Shown: positions 36,135-51,000, counted from the first letter of the stretch. The stretch is DNA of 64,000 bases from Centropus unirufus (GCA_013397695.1 VYZI01000145.1:718437-782436); one strand, 5' to 3'. The notes: generated by a model from the letters alone, not told the origin. Made by a program: numbers and translations.

Positions 36135-39100
36135 CTATGGATATGGTGATGTCACATTCGTTGTAAGGCAAGAAAGAAGAAGCCATCACTCAGTGCTGGG
36201 CTCAGGCTTAGCGCCATTGGTTGCATGCAGCTGCATGATAGGAGTTGAGAGCTCTCCTTTGATGAGACCATGTGCTTCTTCTCATGTCCTTTCTACACAG
36301 GCATCACTGCAGTCTGCACTAGGAGAAGAGTGGACGAGAAGGGCTGCGGAAACCAAATATAGGGGATTTATATCTCTTCATGTCTTTTCTGCTTCTTGCA
36401 GCACAAACTGATTTTGAAAGATTGGCTTAGAAAATGAATACCCAGGACATTGCTCTCTGTTACTTTGCTGTGAAATTACTTTCCTGAATGAAAGTGTTGA
36501 ATTCCTTTGCAAGCAGGTGCATAACATCTCTGGAAATGAAAATCCTGTGGAAATCACAAAGGAAAGAAGACCATAAGATATAAGAGCTTTATATCTCTAA
36601 ATTTTGGTCAGGGTGAGCTTCTTTTACTTTTGTTTTCTGTATATTTTTGTGACAACAATCTTAAATGCTTTTTTTTCTAATGCTCATACTGTGAGTGCTG
36701 GAGTCTCCTTGCTGTTTCTGTTAGATTTATGTTTTATCTACAATAAGCAGCCAATAACATAACCTTAATTTATTAGAGAGCTTGTGATCACTCTGAGCTA
36801 ACAGTACAGTTGTTTAGCAATCCCAATATGATTTCCTCATACTTTGTGGAAATGATTGACCTCAATACAGGACTGCCCCATCCTTGTAAGGTGGCATAAT
36901 ATAAAAGTTACTTTCAATGAGCTAGTTCCTCAGGTCCTTAGCCTTGGTAAGACCTGATTCTTCACATGTTCTCATGGTTTCCATGCAGATTCCATCATAG
37001 TAAGATGCTATTCCATATGGAAGATCTGGCAGGGTTTACAAACCTCAGTGAAGACTGATTAAATGTATCAGACAGATTTTTGGATGCAGCACCTTCCTTC
37101 TTAGATGTCCCTTTGGCACAGCTAGGCATTAAGGAAAGAGGATGTTCCCCATGGTAGAAGTACCTAGCTAGTCCTAGAAATCAAAAGTAGTTTGATCACC
37201 TAAGAGGACACAGGATTGTGCACCTTGGTGACTGTGACCATCAGTTGTCTTTTCAGTGTTCAACTCACCAGACTGGAAACAAGCAGTCTCTTGTTGGAGG
37301 CTGGGACAGCCCTTTGTTGTTTATGCAGCTCCCCTTCCTAAAGTCTGGTATGTGTGATATACAGAGAGCTTTGATGTGCTGTAAATCAAAACGCCCAAAC
37401 AATTTCTGGGTATCCCTGAATGGAGCCTCAGAGATTTTGTTGTTTGAAAAAGGGAAGTGAAAGGACATTGGAGGTGGGTAAGGGGTTGTGGAAATTTTGA
37501 TCTAGTTTTCTTTAACAAAATATTTCAATTTTCAGCAAAGTAACTGAAATCCATGAGGGGAAAAGCTTTTTAAGTGTGACTTCAGAATGACCTTTTCAGA
37601 AATTTTCAGGGGAAAGTAATCAGGTTCCTCAGTGCAACATTTGGATTAATTATTTCCATATTGTAGATATTATTATATATCCACATATATTATTCCCTTA
37701 ATAATTTCTGTATCTCAGCTGGTCTTGCTCATTCAGCTCATTTACATCAATGTATGTCAAAAAGAACAAGCCATTGATATGTTTTGCTACTATTTTACCT
37801 CCCCACAATTCTTTTCCATATTGAGTGGGATTCCTGAAATGTAGAATCTGCTGTAACTCTGCTTTTGCTGAAGATTCACTGCATCAAATTAAATCAATAT
37901 AAAGTGCCTTGGAAGTTCTCCCTTTTGGACCTGTAATTCAATGATATTTTAAACTTAGTCTGGGAACACAATTGATGCTCCAGTTTATTTGTTTCTGGCC
38001 ATTGCCAGAAACAAGATACTGATAGTCTGGCTCATATGGCCACCTAAGGCTCCTATATAGGCTTATATACACAGCTACATACAGGGTGAAGAGCTGATGC
38101 TCTCATTTTCCTTGCTGCCTTGCTCTTTTCTGCAGACCAAACTTGATTATCTCTATGCTGATGACAAAGACAACAACATTGCTACCCAGACTTGTCTTCT
38201 TCCTTCTGACCTAAAATCTAAGCCTGTTTCTGAAATCCTGTGTTGGATATCTAGTTCTTGATACAAGGTGTACATATCAAAACCAGATATTTTAAACATG
38301 CCATCCACCGAGCTTTTGCAATGGCCTCTTCAGTGGATCACATTGGAAATTCACCTGTCTCACTGGGCAGTGTCTTCCGCCTTCTTAGCAAAAAATATTT
38401 CCAGATGTAATCTTGCTCATTCTTTTCATGTCATGTATTAAATGGCTATTTCTTCACCTACATTATTTACAGCTGGTCAAGGTCCTTGCACCCTATGTCA
38501 TAATACAAATATTCTGGTCTTTGACAGAGACTAAGGCCACCTTGTCTTAGTCTTGTAAATCTCTCCAACCTGTGATTTTGACTGCAACTCATTTCAGTTA
38601 GTATCTCTCAACTAATTTTTCCTTCTTTAGCATTTGAAATATAACCTATTTACCTTCATTTGCAAGACCTTCAGATCTGTTCTACCTATCACCTTTCATT
38701 GGATTAAGCTTCATTAAGCATTCAACATCTCTTACTTCTTATCAGCCTGACATGCCAGTTTCCACCTTTGGTGTTTTAAATCTCCAAAAAGAAACTTTGT
38801 GCTTTCACTGTGCTCTTCCATAAACTTGAAAGGAGGTGTCCTTGACATCTGCCTTATCTCCAACATAAATCCTTGCTCGAAAACCTCAAAATTCTTTATC
38901 ACAATACCTACAGTACCTGCTATGTCCTACAGTGGCTGTTAAAGCCTGCTGTTTCCTTGTCCTCCCCCATCAAACCTTTCCATCTTTGCTTTGCCCTCCC
39001 CTACTGTGGTTGTCTTCATCTGTTGGGTTTGTAAGGCTGTCAAATATTTTTGCCCTGAAGTTGATCAGAACCTACCATAATGAATTCTTAGTCGACTCTG

Positions 39101-39249
39101 GGAATCCCTGTGAGCTACTGGTATACAAATAAAGAATGTGTATTTAGAGGAAAACCGTATGTAACTTCTAGGTCTTGCAACTAGAAAAGATAACATTGTC
39201 ATAAAGACTTTGAGCAGGAACTCAAGGTGTCTATACTCAATTTTAGCTG
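36135..39249. other. Unique sequence without a supported gene
   Basis: A perfect 14-base palindrome, CATGCAGCTGCATG, lies at 36224-36237 and includes an E-box (CAGCTG). Otherwise only chance frames are present (37218-37460, 38932-39132). Confidence 0.5.
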
Positions 39250-39378
39250 CTATAGCCCTCTTGTATGACCATTAGAGAGTCACTTAATCTCACTGTTTTT
39301 CGATAGCCACCCTGAGACTGATAAACATTCATTAATATGTTATATGGTTCAAAGTTGTAAAGTATTTTACTAAGACAA
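39250..39378 (+). repeat. MIR-like SINE relic, plus strand
   Basis: The order fits MIR well. TTGTATGACC precedes GAGAGTCACTTAATCTCACTG (compare the GTGTGACC, GCAAGTCACTTAACCTCTCTG steps). After a degraded middle, AAAGTTGTAAAGTATTTTAC matches the TTGTAAAGTGCTTTGA-type end. It covers most of the 3' two thirds of MIR, about 130 bases, and is the most complete MIR-like copy in the window. It is noncoding. Confidence 0.55.
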
Positions 39379-41359
39379 GCTACAGCACTATTTGGATAAA
39401 AATGCAGGGAAAATTCTTGTTTATCTGGATATGCAGTGGGCAAAATAAGCTTGTTACAAGTAATAGCGTGTACTATAGTTCATGTCCTTGCAGAATGATG
39501 GTGATAGTAAAATTTCTGTCCAGTGTCTCAGCAATGTTTCCTCTGCAATGAAGATATCAAGGTTGAGCTGCAAACACTTTTCTTTCTTTATGGATGAATA
39601 TTTCCTCCAAAAACCTCCTGAAATTTGAGGTGTGCAGTGGCTCTAACTTTCCTTTTCCTATATGGAATTATTGTTGTAAGCAAGAAATGAAATAAAACCC
39701 AGGAATAGCAATATTTTAAAAGGGGAAGGCAGTAGCCTTGAATTATCCCTGTTGATTTGACAAAGTTAGTGATGCTGCAGATATAACACACGGCACTGCT
39801 GTCACATCACCAAGTGACAACTTTTTATTCAAAGTGAAAATGAAATGTCAAAGTAAAGGAGCTCCGCAAGTCTTCTCATGCTGTTTGCAAGACATGTAAA
39901 ATTCACTTTTGTGCAGTAGGGTAGGTGTTTGTAAGAACTTTTCCTTGAATTAGAGGTCGTTCAGGTAGCAATGTCTAGTTAAAATCTCCTAATGTTACTC
40001 TCACCTAAGACCCCATTGTCAGTCGATTCTAACCCTGAGAAGTGTGCCTACCTTGTCTTGAAATATTCAATGCTTTTTATGTTTCCTCCTTGATTTCTTT
40101 TATGGAAAGTTTTATCTATTTAATTTTTTTAGGGCTGTAAGATTTTCTGAGAAAGTTAGCAGATGGAGTACAACCACAATAAATATTTTATAATTGTTTT
40201 CATGGTTATCCTATGCCTCCTTGTTTTGGAGATAGTCTTCTTGTTTTCTAGGGGTGCTTTTTTCAAGTATGGTCCTGTTGCTACCCGTATGAAAACTTTC
40301 AAAGACCAGGCTGCAGTGCTTTTCAGTCTCCATGCACTCAACAGAAACTTCTTGACTTATGACCAGCCTTCTCTGGGATTTGGGCTGCACTGACTGATGG
40401 CTGCTATTAATGAAGTTGTGTGCAAGCCATTGCCAAGAAGAGACTGACTAAAGTCCAATCAGCATTGTTATGCTTTCTTGGCACTAAATACCATAATTGC
40501 TGAAAGTGAAGTAAAAAAACAGAAAGCTACCCTTAGCTGGGGCAACTTTGCAGGGAGAAGAACTACTGGCTCCCTTATCAATATATAGAAAAATGGGAAA
40601 TACAGAAGCAAGTAAGATTAGACCATTAAGATAAAGTAGGTATCATAATGTACACAATGGCTACTATCCCAAGCTGTTTGTAAAAGCTGTTCTTAGATTG
40701 TCTTAACTCATGGGTTTGACCTTGCAATCTTAAATGCATCTTTTAACATAGGTCTTGAAAAGTGGTCAGAGACATGCAATGGGCAAATAATTTGAGTTCA
40801 ATGCTGGCTGTGGAACTTCTATAAACTATTAACCTAGCTGCAGAAAAACGGAAAACTGAAATATTTCCTCTATCTATACAATTTCATCAGTGTAAGGGGA
40901 AAACACTTATATATGTGCACAAACACATGCACATAAAAAACATAAATATAAAAATAAAAAGGAATATATTAGAATGAATATATTTTGCCCATCTTTTTCT
41001 CACCAACTTTTCAAAAGCTAAACTGTAGCAAGTCATAGACAGTATATAGTCAAGAAAGGTCATTTAAGAGCAGTTTTATGGTCTATGAGATTGAAAATAC
41101 TTGGTTGACATCACTGAGTACTTTACTTTCCTTACTTGTTCTCTTGAAATTCCGAAGCTTTTAATTTATAAATCTTACGGGAGCAGGGCATAGGGTGTAA
41201 GAGGTTTTAGCTGGTTTTCTACAGGTTGTATCAGCTAGTTCCCACATGTCTGACATGGTCATTCAGCTTTCTTTGTTATGGGATTGCTGTTGCTTTTATT
41301 ACAGAACTGCCTGAGGTCCAAATGTGTTGCAGGTCATATAAGAAGAGAATAATGTAAAA
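39379..41359. other. Unique AT-rich sequence
   Basis: The frame at 40163-40393 (76 codons) is rich in hydrophobic residues at its start but lacks any family match and overlaps a minus frame. I regard it as chance. Confidence 0.5.
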
Positions 41360-41495
41360 TACAATTTATAGGTAAAGAATTAAGTCACTGAGAGGTAGAA
41401 GTGGTTTATCTCATCTTAGAGAGTAATCCATTAGAAAAGCCATGATGTGAACGGAAGTCTCAGTCCAGCACCCTAGTTATACAAACAGCTTTCTA
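41360..41495 (-). repeat. MIR-like SINE relic, minus strand
   Basis: Read on the plus strand it follows reverse MIR. ATTTATAGG is followed by AAGTCACTGAGAGGTAGAAG, then AAAGCCATGATGTGAACGGA and GTCTCAGTCCAGCACCCTA. These resemble the TTTACAG, GGCACTGAGAGGTTAAG, AGCCAGGAT-TGAACCC and CTGACTCCAGTGC-like steps in correct order. About 135 bases are covered with high divergence. It lies 2 kb from the plus-strand copy at 39250. Confidence 0.5.
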
Positions 41496-44400
41496 CTCAT
41501 TTGAAGTTGACATTCAGGTGAAGTTGTTGTAAGAACTTTATGGGCATGAACGTGCAAAAATAGTTCAGATATGGTTCAGATTAATAATTCCTTTGGCATA
41601 GCTAAGAATTCAGCATGATTGGGTCATTCTGCAGTCAGAAGCAATCAGGTCGCAGATTGTTTCCAGGCTAGGGGCTTCATTACGTTGCCCCTTATGTAGC
41701 ATTTTAACTGTTAGCTGAACAGTTGTAAGCTGTAGTTTACTACTGGCAGCTGTGGCCGAATAAAATGAGCTTCTCTAAGAACAGAATGTTGGATGTTAAA
41801 TCCTGGATCGCAAATTCATGCTTATTATTTAAAAGTTCTCGAGGTATAGTGTCCCAAGCTTATTTTATTAAAAATTTGATCTACCCTTAATTAAGTTCAT
41901 CTTCTTTATGAGGAAGTCTAATTTTCTCTAGTTCTATTTATGCAAGATATAGATGAATCTTTCTAGAAATATTGGATTACAGTAGTCATGACAGATGAAA
42001 ATATTTGCAGGACAAAAATGGACCTATTTATGCACTAGAAGTTACAAGACTATGTCATGAACAAAACAACATTACTTCATATAAATATCATAGTGATTGC
42101 TGTTAGGAAAAAGGTCAACACTTAACATATGGTGGCATTTGAAACGTCTTTTTGTTTCTGAAATTTTTAAAGAAGTGTTGCATATGAAACTAAAAATTGT
42201 TTTGAACAATATGATTTACTGAAATGAAAACCCTTTACCAGTATAGGTAAAACAGATTTAGAAACTAAGTTATTTAACTCTTGAGTAGCAGAAAAAAGAC
42301 TGCTTACAACATCTACACTGCCCAGCTCTGTTATTTGATCATCACATAATCCCATTCTACATCTGAAAGATGGTGAAAGTTGTGTCTCTCCCACTGGGTA
42401 GTAACTTTAAATATATTTCTTCATGATGACTGTAAGGCAAGACCAATAGTTTCTATTTGGCCACAGTTTCTTATTCTTTCTCAATCTGAAATAGATACTA
42501 ATAAGCCTGTCATTTTACCTATACTCTCATGACATGTCTTAACATATACAATAAAATGCCATACATGCTTTGACCAATTTTTAAAATATGGATGGTTCAA
42601 ACCAGAAGGCTTAGGAACAGAAAACATTTCCCTTTCTGAGAAATCCCTCTTTCTCCTGCGTGAACAAAATATGGAAATATACTCCACTCTTACAAATTCA
42701 AAGACAACATAAGTTTTGCAGGTATTTCTAGAGGCCATGTTTCTAAATTATGTTTTTAGTCAGTCTTCATGAAGGAAACTTCAGATTATTTTAGGATGCT
42801 TGAAAAGACAGTAGCTGTTTACTTGTGTACTACTTTTAAACTCTGTGTATATATGCTGATTTTTACCTGTATCACCTCACACAGTGTTGTTTAAGGATGA
42901 TAAAATAAACAAAATAAAGCACTGATACACACATCTGAAAAAAAGTTATTTGCATTTAGGCTTAGTAATAATCATTTCCTACACCAGAAACGGGGGAATT
43001 GTGCTTAGGAGTTCTGTGAAAAGATGAGATATTGATTGAGAGATATATAATAAGATGTTGCAGGATTTGTACATTGTTTCTCACTCTTCTTAGGTATCTT
43101 TTTCCAAAAATCTAGCATAAGGAATAAATAGTGTATTGAGGTAGGCATGTCCATGTTACACACATGCAGAGTCTTATTCTACCAATAGCTTTGCTAACTT
43201 TGGTGAATACTCAGTTTATGTCTGGATTGAACTTGGTGAAACTACCTGTGAAGTGAGTTGCTGACAGATACAATGAGCAAGTATGTCAGAAACTGGTTTG
43301 CATAGAATGTGTGATGGAGGAATTTCAACAATGGTGACTCAGGCTGATCCAGTATTCAATGTACATTGAGAACTCTGTCTGTGAACACATTTCTGTGCGA
43401 ATATCAGGGAGATGTCATGTGACTAGTCTATGAGATATGATTTCATCCACTCCCTTGTTCAGCATCCAGAGCAGAAGTCATTCAGCAGCTGTGGTTAGTA
43501 GCCTGGGCATAGGTGCTGAGTTTGAACACCTCCACACCTGGCAGTCAGATTCCGGTCTGCAACTTTGGTTGCTCTGTGGTCTCAAAATTTGTATCTTATG
43601 TTTTAACCTGGCCCTGACAATTTTAGGGGACAGAGATAATTGCATGAAATACCCTGCTCAGAGCATTCAGGTTGCTCAGTAAGGAGCCCTTGCAGTTCAC
43701 CCAGCTCAGCATCTGCAAAGAAGGCCTGTGTTCATTCTTCTGTTTCAATTATCTAGCCCATAACTGAGTTTTGAGAGAGTTTCCAAATTTTGTCTGGCTT
43801 CTAAAGTTGTTTTCTCTTGGTGGAGGTAGGTAGGAACCAAAACGTACTAGAGTCACTAGAATCAGTAAAAACATCACAAGATGCTTTGAAATATAAGCAA
43901 ACTCCTGCTGTGAATGAGGAAATGTCACCTCCAAAACCAGCTATCACCTGTAACTCTAGTGCTACAAAAGCTGATGTTTTGTGGCATCAGCATCAGGCTG
44001 TGTCTCCCATATTCAGAAAAGGAGAAATTTTCAGGGTTTCTTGTTTACTCCCGGAAACTCCTGGGTACTAGGAGGTCTCTGAGGTGTGGGCTCTGTACAG
44101 GGCAGTAGCTTTCAATGGATTCCCTTCCCAAAGCAGGATTAGGGAGGAGAAATCCTCTTCATTGTTCACTGTCTCAGATGAGATAATGGGGGAAGGCAAT
44201 GCTCCTCCCCTTCTATCTCCCCACAGACTTTGAACGGTAACTACCTGGAAAAGTCTTTGAACCCCTTAGAGGGAATTCATGGGTCTCTTTTGTCAAGCTG
44301 AAAGAAGTACTTCAGCTCTTGCCAATGCTGAGCGGTGTGACAGTGTGCTACTAAATCTGCTTTTAGCTGCTTCACAGATTCATGCAGCAAGGAAGAAAGC

Positions 44401-47400
44401 AGAATACCAGTGGGTGAGCTTTTAATGGGGTGGGAGACAGACTGCTGCTCTTTTCTACATCATTCTGAAGACCATCATGAAAAATGTTGCTATTTCCTTC
44501 TCTCTCCTGAGGTTTTGCACTGTTATTGTACCTTCACTCAAAACTGTCATTCTCCAGGTGTGCCACACTGAGTGATCCTTCAGCTGTGTGTGTATCTTTG
44601 CAAGTAGGCATGGTACGCAACAGTTTCATCTCCAGTTTGGTGAGAAAAGAACAAATGCAGCAATCCAGCAGCCTAAAGAAATTCTGCTGTGTTCTTCCAC
44701 CCTTAGTAATATTAGTTAGAAATATGGTGATGGGAAGAAAGTATGGGTCACTACACATAAATTAGTTGGTTGCAGTTTGGAACTCTTTCTTCTTAAAACA
44801 AAGCCATCATCCATGTTAACATTCAGTGTAAAAACCTGTAGGTGTAAAATGTCGTTTTTAGGGAGTCTTATTTAATGTTTACCTGTCTTCTGTGTCTAAG
44901 TGTGTAGTTCAAAGAAATTTGTTCGAAGACCTATCTTACTGTATGTGTTCTATTGATTATACCTGGTTTAGTTCTTACTGCTCTGGGCAGTTAGATGGAA
45001 GTAATTTTTGCTTCTTACTAGACTCCAGTTGTTGTATTTTTCTTCTTGAAAGTGGTCTCCAAGACTGTACTCTTATTTTAGGACTTAATTTCTTTTGTGC
45101 ATCATTAAGACTGCTTTAGTTAGAGCTGCATCATTGTGATATGGAACAATACTGACCCATTCGCCAGGTCCCCAGTTTATTCAGACAGTGCTGGGCTAGA
45201 TTTACAGTTGTTGAGAACTGAAAACTGTTCTCCAGCTCTGCAATGTTTAGCCTGGCCATAAATTAACACAAGAGAAGAAAAGTCCCCATTTTGGTGAATG
45301 AGATGGTGGTAGATGAGGAAATCTGATGGCATGCTACTGTGCCATTTCTTGGCTGCAGGCATCACATGCCAGTCAAGGAATACATTGCTCCATTACTCAG
45401 CACTTATCCATGACATCATGTGACAACAGCATTCACTGGGTTTGCATGTGAGGGCAGAGTGTGACCCATGCTTTATAATCTCTTCAGAATTAGTTGTTAT
45501 GGACAGTCAAATGGGAACTAAGCATCACTTCTTCTACAAAGTAAATTTTTAAAGAACACGCTATAATTTTAACCTGGTTCTATCATCAGAAAAAGTAGGC
45601 CTTGAATATTTGTGAAAATGTGGATATCCACAGGGACGTTTCCTCAAGAATTTAGGTTGTTCTCTTTCTTGTGATGAAGGTATGCATAAGTCTAATAATC
45701 ATGCTTATGGAAAGATATTTTTTTTACATAAGAAAAAAGGAAGTCAGTGAATACAAACATCCATATCCTTTTACTAATCCTACACTTAATCTGACTAAGT
45801 GCTGCTGATTTTGCATGTGAGAGAAGATGTGTCCTTGACAGGGAGTTTGGGAAAATGACAATTTAACTGGCAATTCCTCTGTTGCTACAGAGATCAAAGG
45901 CACACCAAAGCTGCTAACCTGGAATATGACGTGTGCTAAGAAAGTGTGAAAAGAAGCAACAGATACTTCAGGAAAACAGCTATGTACAGTATCACTGCAA
46001 CAACAAAATTTGTTCACTTGTTCTTGGCATGGCTCCCTGTATCTGACTCAGTGATATTTTTCTAGCTGCTCTCAACAGTACTTTTCATATTTGCTTCTAA
46101 GAACCAGTGTTGATGATAACGGCCTGGTTATGGATGTCGTGCATGCCCAGTATTTGTCATATGAGCTGTAGTTCTCCCATACAGTATGGCTCAGTCATTC
46201 TACTCCAACAATGTAAATAAACCTTAAAAAAACCATAAGAGTGCTGGTGCAATATGCTTCCTCCTTCAGCCTGCTGATGAAAAGTTGGACTGTGTCCCTG
46301 AAACTTTAACACTAAGGGGCCACATGTCCTGCTGATGTAAATGGTACGGTTTCATGGACTCGCATGGAACCGATAATCCTGCCTTTAATTGAGCACTCTG
46401 AAAGTGTCTGTCTGTTGTACAAGAAATATTTGCTCTTGGCTGGTAAGGCAAAACTGTAGAAAGAGGAAATGAGTCTGTTCTCATCTAAATGTTTCCCTTT
46501 TCTTGAAATCATTAGCTGGTTAAATTTTCACTTCATTATTCATCAGGCCTTGGTGAGCTGCCTACATGCAGAGCAGCAAGCCAGTCAGTGTTTTCAGAAT
46601 TGTGGCTTTACCTTGGCAGTTCAGACTCATGGAAACGTTTTCACTGACCTAACTAAGGGCAGGCTTGAACCTTTCAGAGCTTTGAAGTGCACTTTTTTCT
46701 AACAGTCAAATGTAGGACAGTCTTTTCTGTACATAAGATGGGCTCCATGTGGCTGCTGCTCTTCAGCCAGTACTCCCCCTGCCACCACTGAATTTGGAGT
46801 TGCCTGTGGAGAGAGTGCAGGCTTTCCCTACAAAACAAATGGTAGAGGAGAAAACAAATCTGATGGGAAGAACAGAATGTTCTTTCTTGTGTAAATTACT
46901 TAAATTTTTATTATGCTTTTCAAAGAGAATCCGACCCCGCTTTACAATGAATCAAAGAAGATTTGGTAATGTGAATAAATGAACTTTGAATTGTGCTATT
47001 GAGTTTATGAAACTGCAGTATCAGGAATTGTATTGTCTGCATCTTTTTAAAAGTACAATTTGTTCCTCAGGCACAAATACTCTAAAACTTCAGCCATTTT
47101 TGTGGAAATCAATGAGAACTATGCAGACACTCAGTATCATTTCATCCATAAATTATGCACCTGATGAATCCTTTCCCATGGTCACAGAAGACTACAGAAG
47201 TACAGTAACCTAATTGCTTTTATTTCCATATGGTACGTCAAGTGTAGGTGAACTGGAGTGAAGAGCTATGAACCTCTTGGATCTGGAAAACAAGCAACAT
47301 CGTTAGTGGTGTAGTTGAAAAAGTGCTGCCAGGCTAATTGTATTCAACATATAATTCAGCACATAATATAGCTTCCAAGCTTGCTGTCAATTTTTCCATT

Positions 47401-47990
47401 GAGACAACTTCTTAGATTTTCCAAAGCTGTTCTTCTCCCTTATGAGCTCTGTTTCTTTCCCAACAGTGGACTATAATGCTTCTTACAGCCATAAGGAGGT
47501 GATTAATCAGTTTAACCTGACAGCTCTTAAGACAAGTCAGCAAACTGGTAATGTCACAAAAATTCCAGCAGATTCCCAACAATTTCTTGATCTCAGTGGT
47601 ATGGAGTTTCATCTTCCCGGTATTGCAGGTTCATTAGCTGTTCTGCTTGAACACAAGGATTGCATAGTATGTCCTCATGCAAAGTAATTAAAACAAAATT
47701 TATTATATGTGAACAATACCAAAACTTGTGAACAGATTTGATTTCAGATGAGGAGGGACAAAAATAATCCCTAGTATCTTATTACTGAAGAGGATCAGAG
47801 GATACTGGATTCAGTCCCATGAGTTTTTTCTTGCTGAATTCCTTCATTAAAATTTTCTTACCAGAATTTTCTTGCTATTTGAACTGGTTTTAGTGGATTT
47901 GTCACTGCCTTACTTTGAAGGTCACTTAAAATATTCTGTATGGCATGATGAATGTGCATCCCTCTGTGTGACCAGTTGTCCTATTATGTT
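41496..47990. other. Unique sequence without a supported gene
   Basis: Many chance frames of 60-97 codons on both strands. The frame at 47442-47687 (81 codons) begins just upstream of a plausible splice acceptor (TTTCTTTCCCAACAG ending at 47466), but there is no recognised domain and no matching exon context. Confidence 0.5.
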
Positions 47991-48010
47991 CATCACACAA
48001 TAGTGTGATG
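47991..48010. other. Perfect short hairpin
   Basis: CATCACAC and GTGTGATG form perfect 8-base arms around an AATA loop. It is too short for a microRNA precursor and not followed by a T run. It could be a palindromic protein-binding site or chance. Confidence 0.6.
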
Positions 48011-51000
48011 GCACGTGATGATAACTTTTGACTCTTTTGACAAGACTGTGACCAGTCATAACATGTCCAGTCCTGTGTTTTTGTCCTGTCATTACACTAA
48101 ATATCCTTCTCATATGACTGGAGGCCTGCGTTTTGGTCATGTTACGCTGCAAATCAAGACACATGGTAAAAGGATTACTTCCTCTTGCTGAACACTTTTC
48201 AGTACAGAATGAGACTCTATCAGCTACATGAGCCTATTCACCTCCTTTCCTCCCTCTGGAGATGTACACAAGTCTTGAGCTTGGGTAGAAGGAAGAAGCT
48301 CATCTGTTCCCTGCATTTTTCTGTCATTGCAGCAGACAGAGGCATGAATATCAAGAATCTGGAATAAAAAAAAGCCAATTGGCCAGCTTTGCTTCTGAGA
48401 AAGCTGGTTATTTGCTGCTGAATGTAGGTGAATCCTACATCCTCAAGAAGGAAACAGGAAGAGGTCTGTATGAAGCATAGCATGTCTATGGATGTAGCAC
48501 CCTGGAGCAGAAGACTCTTGCTGGATTCTCCTGGGCAGGAGTACTGGGCAGGGACAGTGAAGGGCCATGCTCTGGACGTGCTGTGCTCATTTCCACTTGG
48601 TAAGAAGATCAGCAAGAGGCACTGGATGCAGATGACAGCTATATACATGAAAGCATTTAAAATATGATGAAGAAAGTAAAAAATATCCCTAAACCAGAGA
48701 TTTTCTTAAAGATCTGTCACTGCTTTTTATAGTGCAACAAAAAGGGAATGGACCCTTACAAGCATTTTATCAAGTCCTGCAGACAGTGTCCACCACACTT
48801 TTCCAAGGAGATCACAAAGGCCATGAAAATACAGAGAGATATAGTCATAATGAAGTTCCACAGTGGACCATTGATATAGGAAGAGGTACCAGCAAAAACA
48901 GATCTTACGCATGTATAGATGGGGTAGAAACCATGGCCAGTTTCTGCCTTAATGTTTTCTGGATACTACCCATATATTTCTCATTTTTGCATAAAACCTG
49001 TTGAACTGCTACTGTGACCAGTTGTTTCTTCATTTGAGTTACCTTCTTTCAAGATACAAAACAGATGGTGGCCACTCTTAGTGAAAAGGGCTATTGTGTC
49101 CATTTTTCTGTTAGTAAATGTGGTTTTAATGACTTGGGAAAAAATATTGACTTATTCTTAATAAAAAGTTTGCATCTCTCAATTTTCTGCATTCACCACC
49201 AACAACAAATACTCACAATTTCAGTTTATGAAAATATTGGGATTTGCCCATATAATAGAATTATATTGAAGTTCTGAAAACCTATTTTGGTGTTTTCCAG
49301 TGGTTTACAATGATAAAAATGTACGGAGAAAAAATTCTTCACTTGTTTACTTTTTATATACTTTTTTATTTTAAAGCCATCATTCTAAAACTTTTTGAAA
49401 TGAAAACAGCTTTAAAGCTCTTTGTAGAAAATACTTTTTATTTTTAACCACCCCCAGTGTACATTAATGCACAGACTGGCATATGCACATATTTAAGTTA
49501 TGAAACTAGGGTGAGCTAAACTCACATTGTGTAGTTGCTACTTTGACACACTAATTTTAATTTTTTTAGTATTTTACTTGGATGCCTGCAGAGTCGTAAA
49601 AAAAAAAAAAATCTTCTTGCTAGTGCTGCTGACTGCTAGGAATAGATTATAACTCTTGGGAAGTCTTCATCACTGTAAGGTCTTATAAAAAGGATTTAAT
49701 AAACCACTGACAGGAATAGTTTTGGTTTTCCTGACCCTGTTTTAGGGTAAAACGGTATGATAGATCATAGCTTAGTATTCCTGACTACTCTGTTTTCAAA
49801 AAGGAAGGTATTATTGGTCATTTGTAAAAGTCAGTAGTCTCCAATGAATTGGGGTTACAAAACTCCTAAGGCTCAGTGGAGTTTGCAAAACAGGTGTGGC
49901 ATTCTCGTTAAGCATTTAGAAAGCTAACATATTCTGACATTGTGGCTGCTTTGATATGTAGAGTTATTAGTATCCCAGCTGGTTACTTTGAAGAGGTTAT
50001 TGTTTCTGGATCACCTGAAAGTATAAAGGCTTCTCTGCAAGAAGAAGTTATTCTGAACAAAGAGGAGATATGAAGTCAAAGGTGCAATAGCTTAATACAG
50101 AAAAAAGTTGGGAGGCAAGCCCTCACTGAGGCAATGACATCTTTTGTCTTCTGCACTGACAGGGCTGCAGTGCACGAGGTGGCACTGCCTTGGTTCTCTT
50201 TGTCCTCTTTGCAAAGCTTAGTGCCCCCACTGTGCATAAACTTCCTGAACAGAAAAAATGGAGCTGGCTAACGTGAATAACAGCTTCATTGTTTTCATTT
50301 CTATGGACAGAAGCTCTGCGCTTTTGGGTATGTATCTGATGAAAAGAAGGATTTGTCCCTGTGGTGAGGCAGCAGTACCTTGTCTTGTCTCTTGTTTTCT
50401 TCATAATACCTTTGTCCATATCCAAGGCAGGTGTGGTTTATATTTCAATTGTATAGCAAATTACTGAACAGGTAAGAGAATAGTAATTTCAGAGTTTTTA
50501 GGTATCACTGAGAAGCAATAGAGAAAAATATTCTCACTGGAAAATGTTCACTGCTTTAATGTAGCCTTAAAACTAAGCCCTTGAATTAATTATAATAAAA
50601 TCTCAGTCAAAGACAAACTTCACTGCATTCTTCAACTAACAAACTGCTCCTTCTGAATTTAAATATTGGTATGGAAGAAATAGGTGAGCTTTCCCATAGC
50701 ACTCTGAAACCTGATGCTTGTCACAATCATTTTAGTCTTTCAAACAAAGATTGTCAAGCTTTATATCATTATCTGCTGCTGCTAGTCTGACCTGGTCCTC
50801 CCTTTTTTCACTTTGATTATTGAAAGTTTAAAAACTTAAAGAAGTGTTCTGGATAGAATAAATATATATGCAAAATATCTCTGTCCCCACTAACTTCTAC
50901 CAATTCTAAAGCTCAGTGTGGAAATCCATTTACAGTCCCCAAAACCAGAAACTGGTAGGTAAACACAGACTTCTTCATTGACTACTAGGGGAGTAAGAAA

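Noticed and set aside
47442..47687. 81-codon frame with an upstream acceptor-like TTTCTTTCCCAACAG and a GTAATG donor-like site 82 bases later
   Set aside because: A single weak exon-like signal with no protein match and no partner exons.
48238..48648. 136-codon minus-strand open frame
   Set aside because: Hydrophobic start could mimic a signal peptide, but composition and overlap with plus frames suggest chance.
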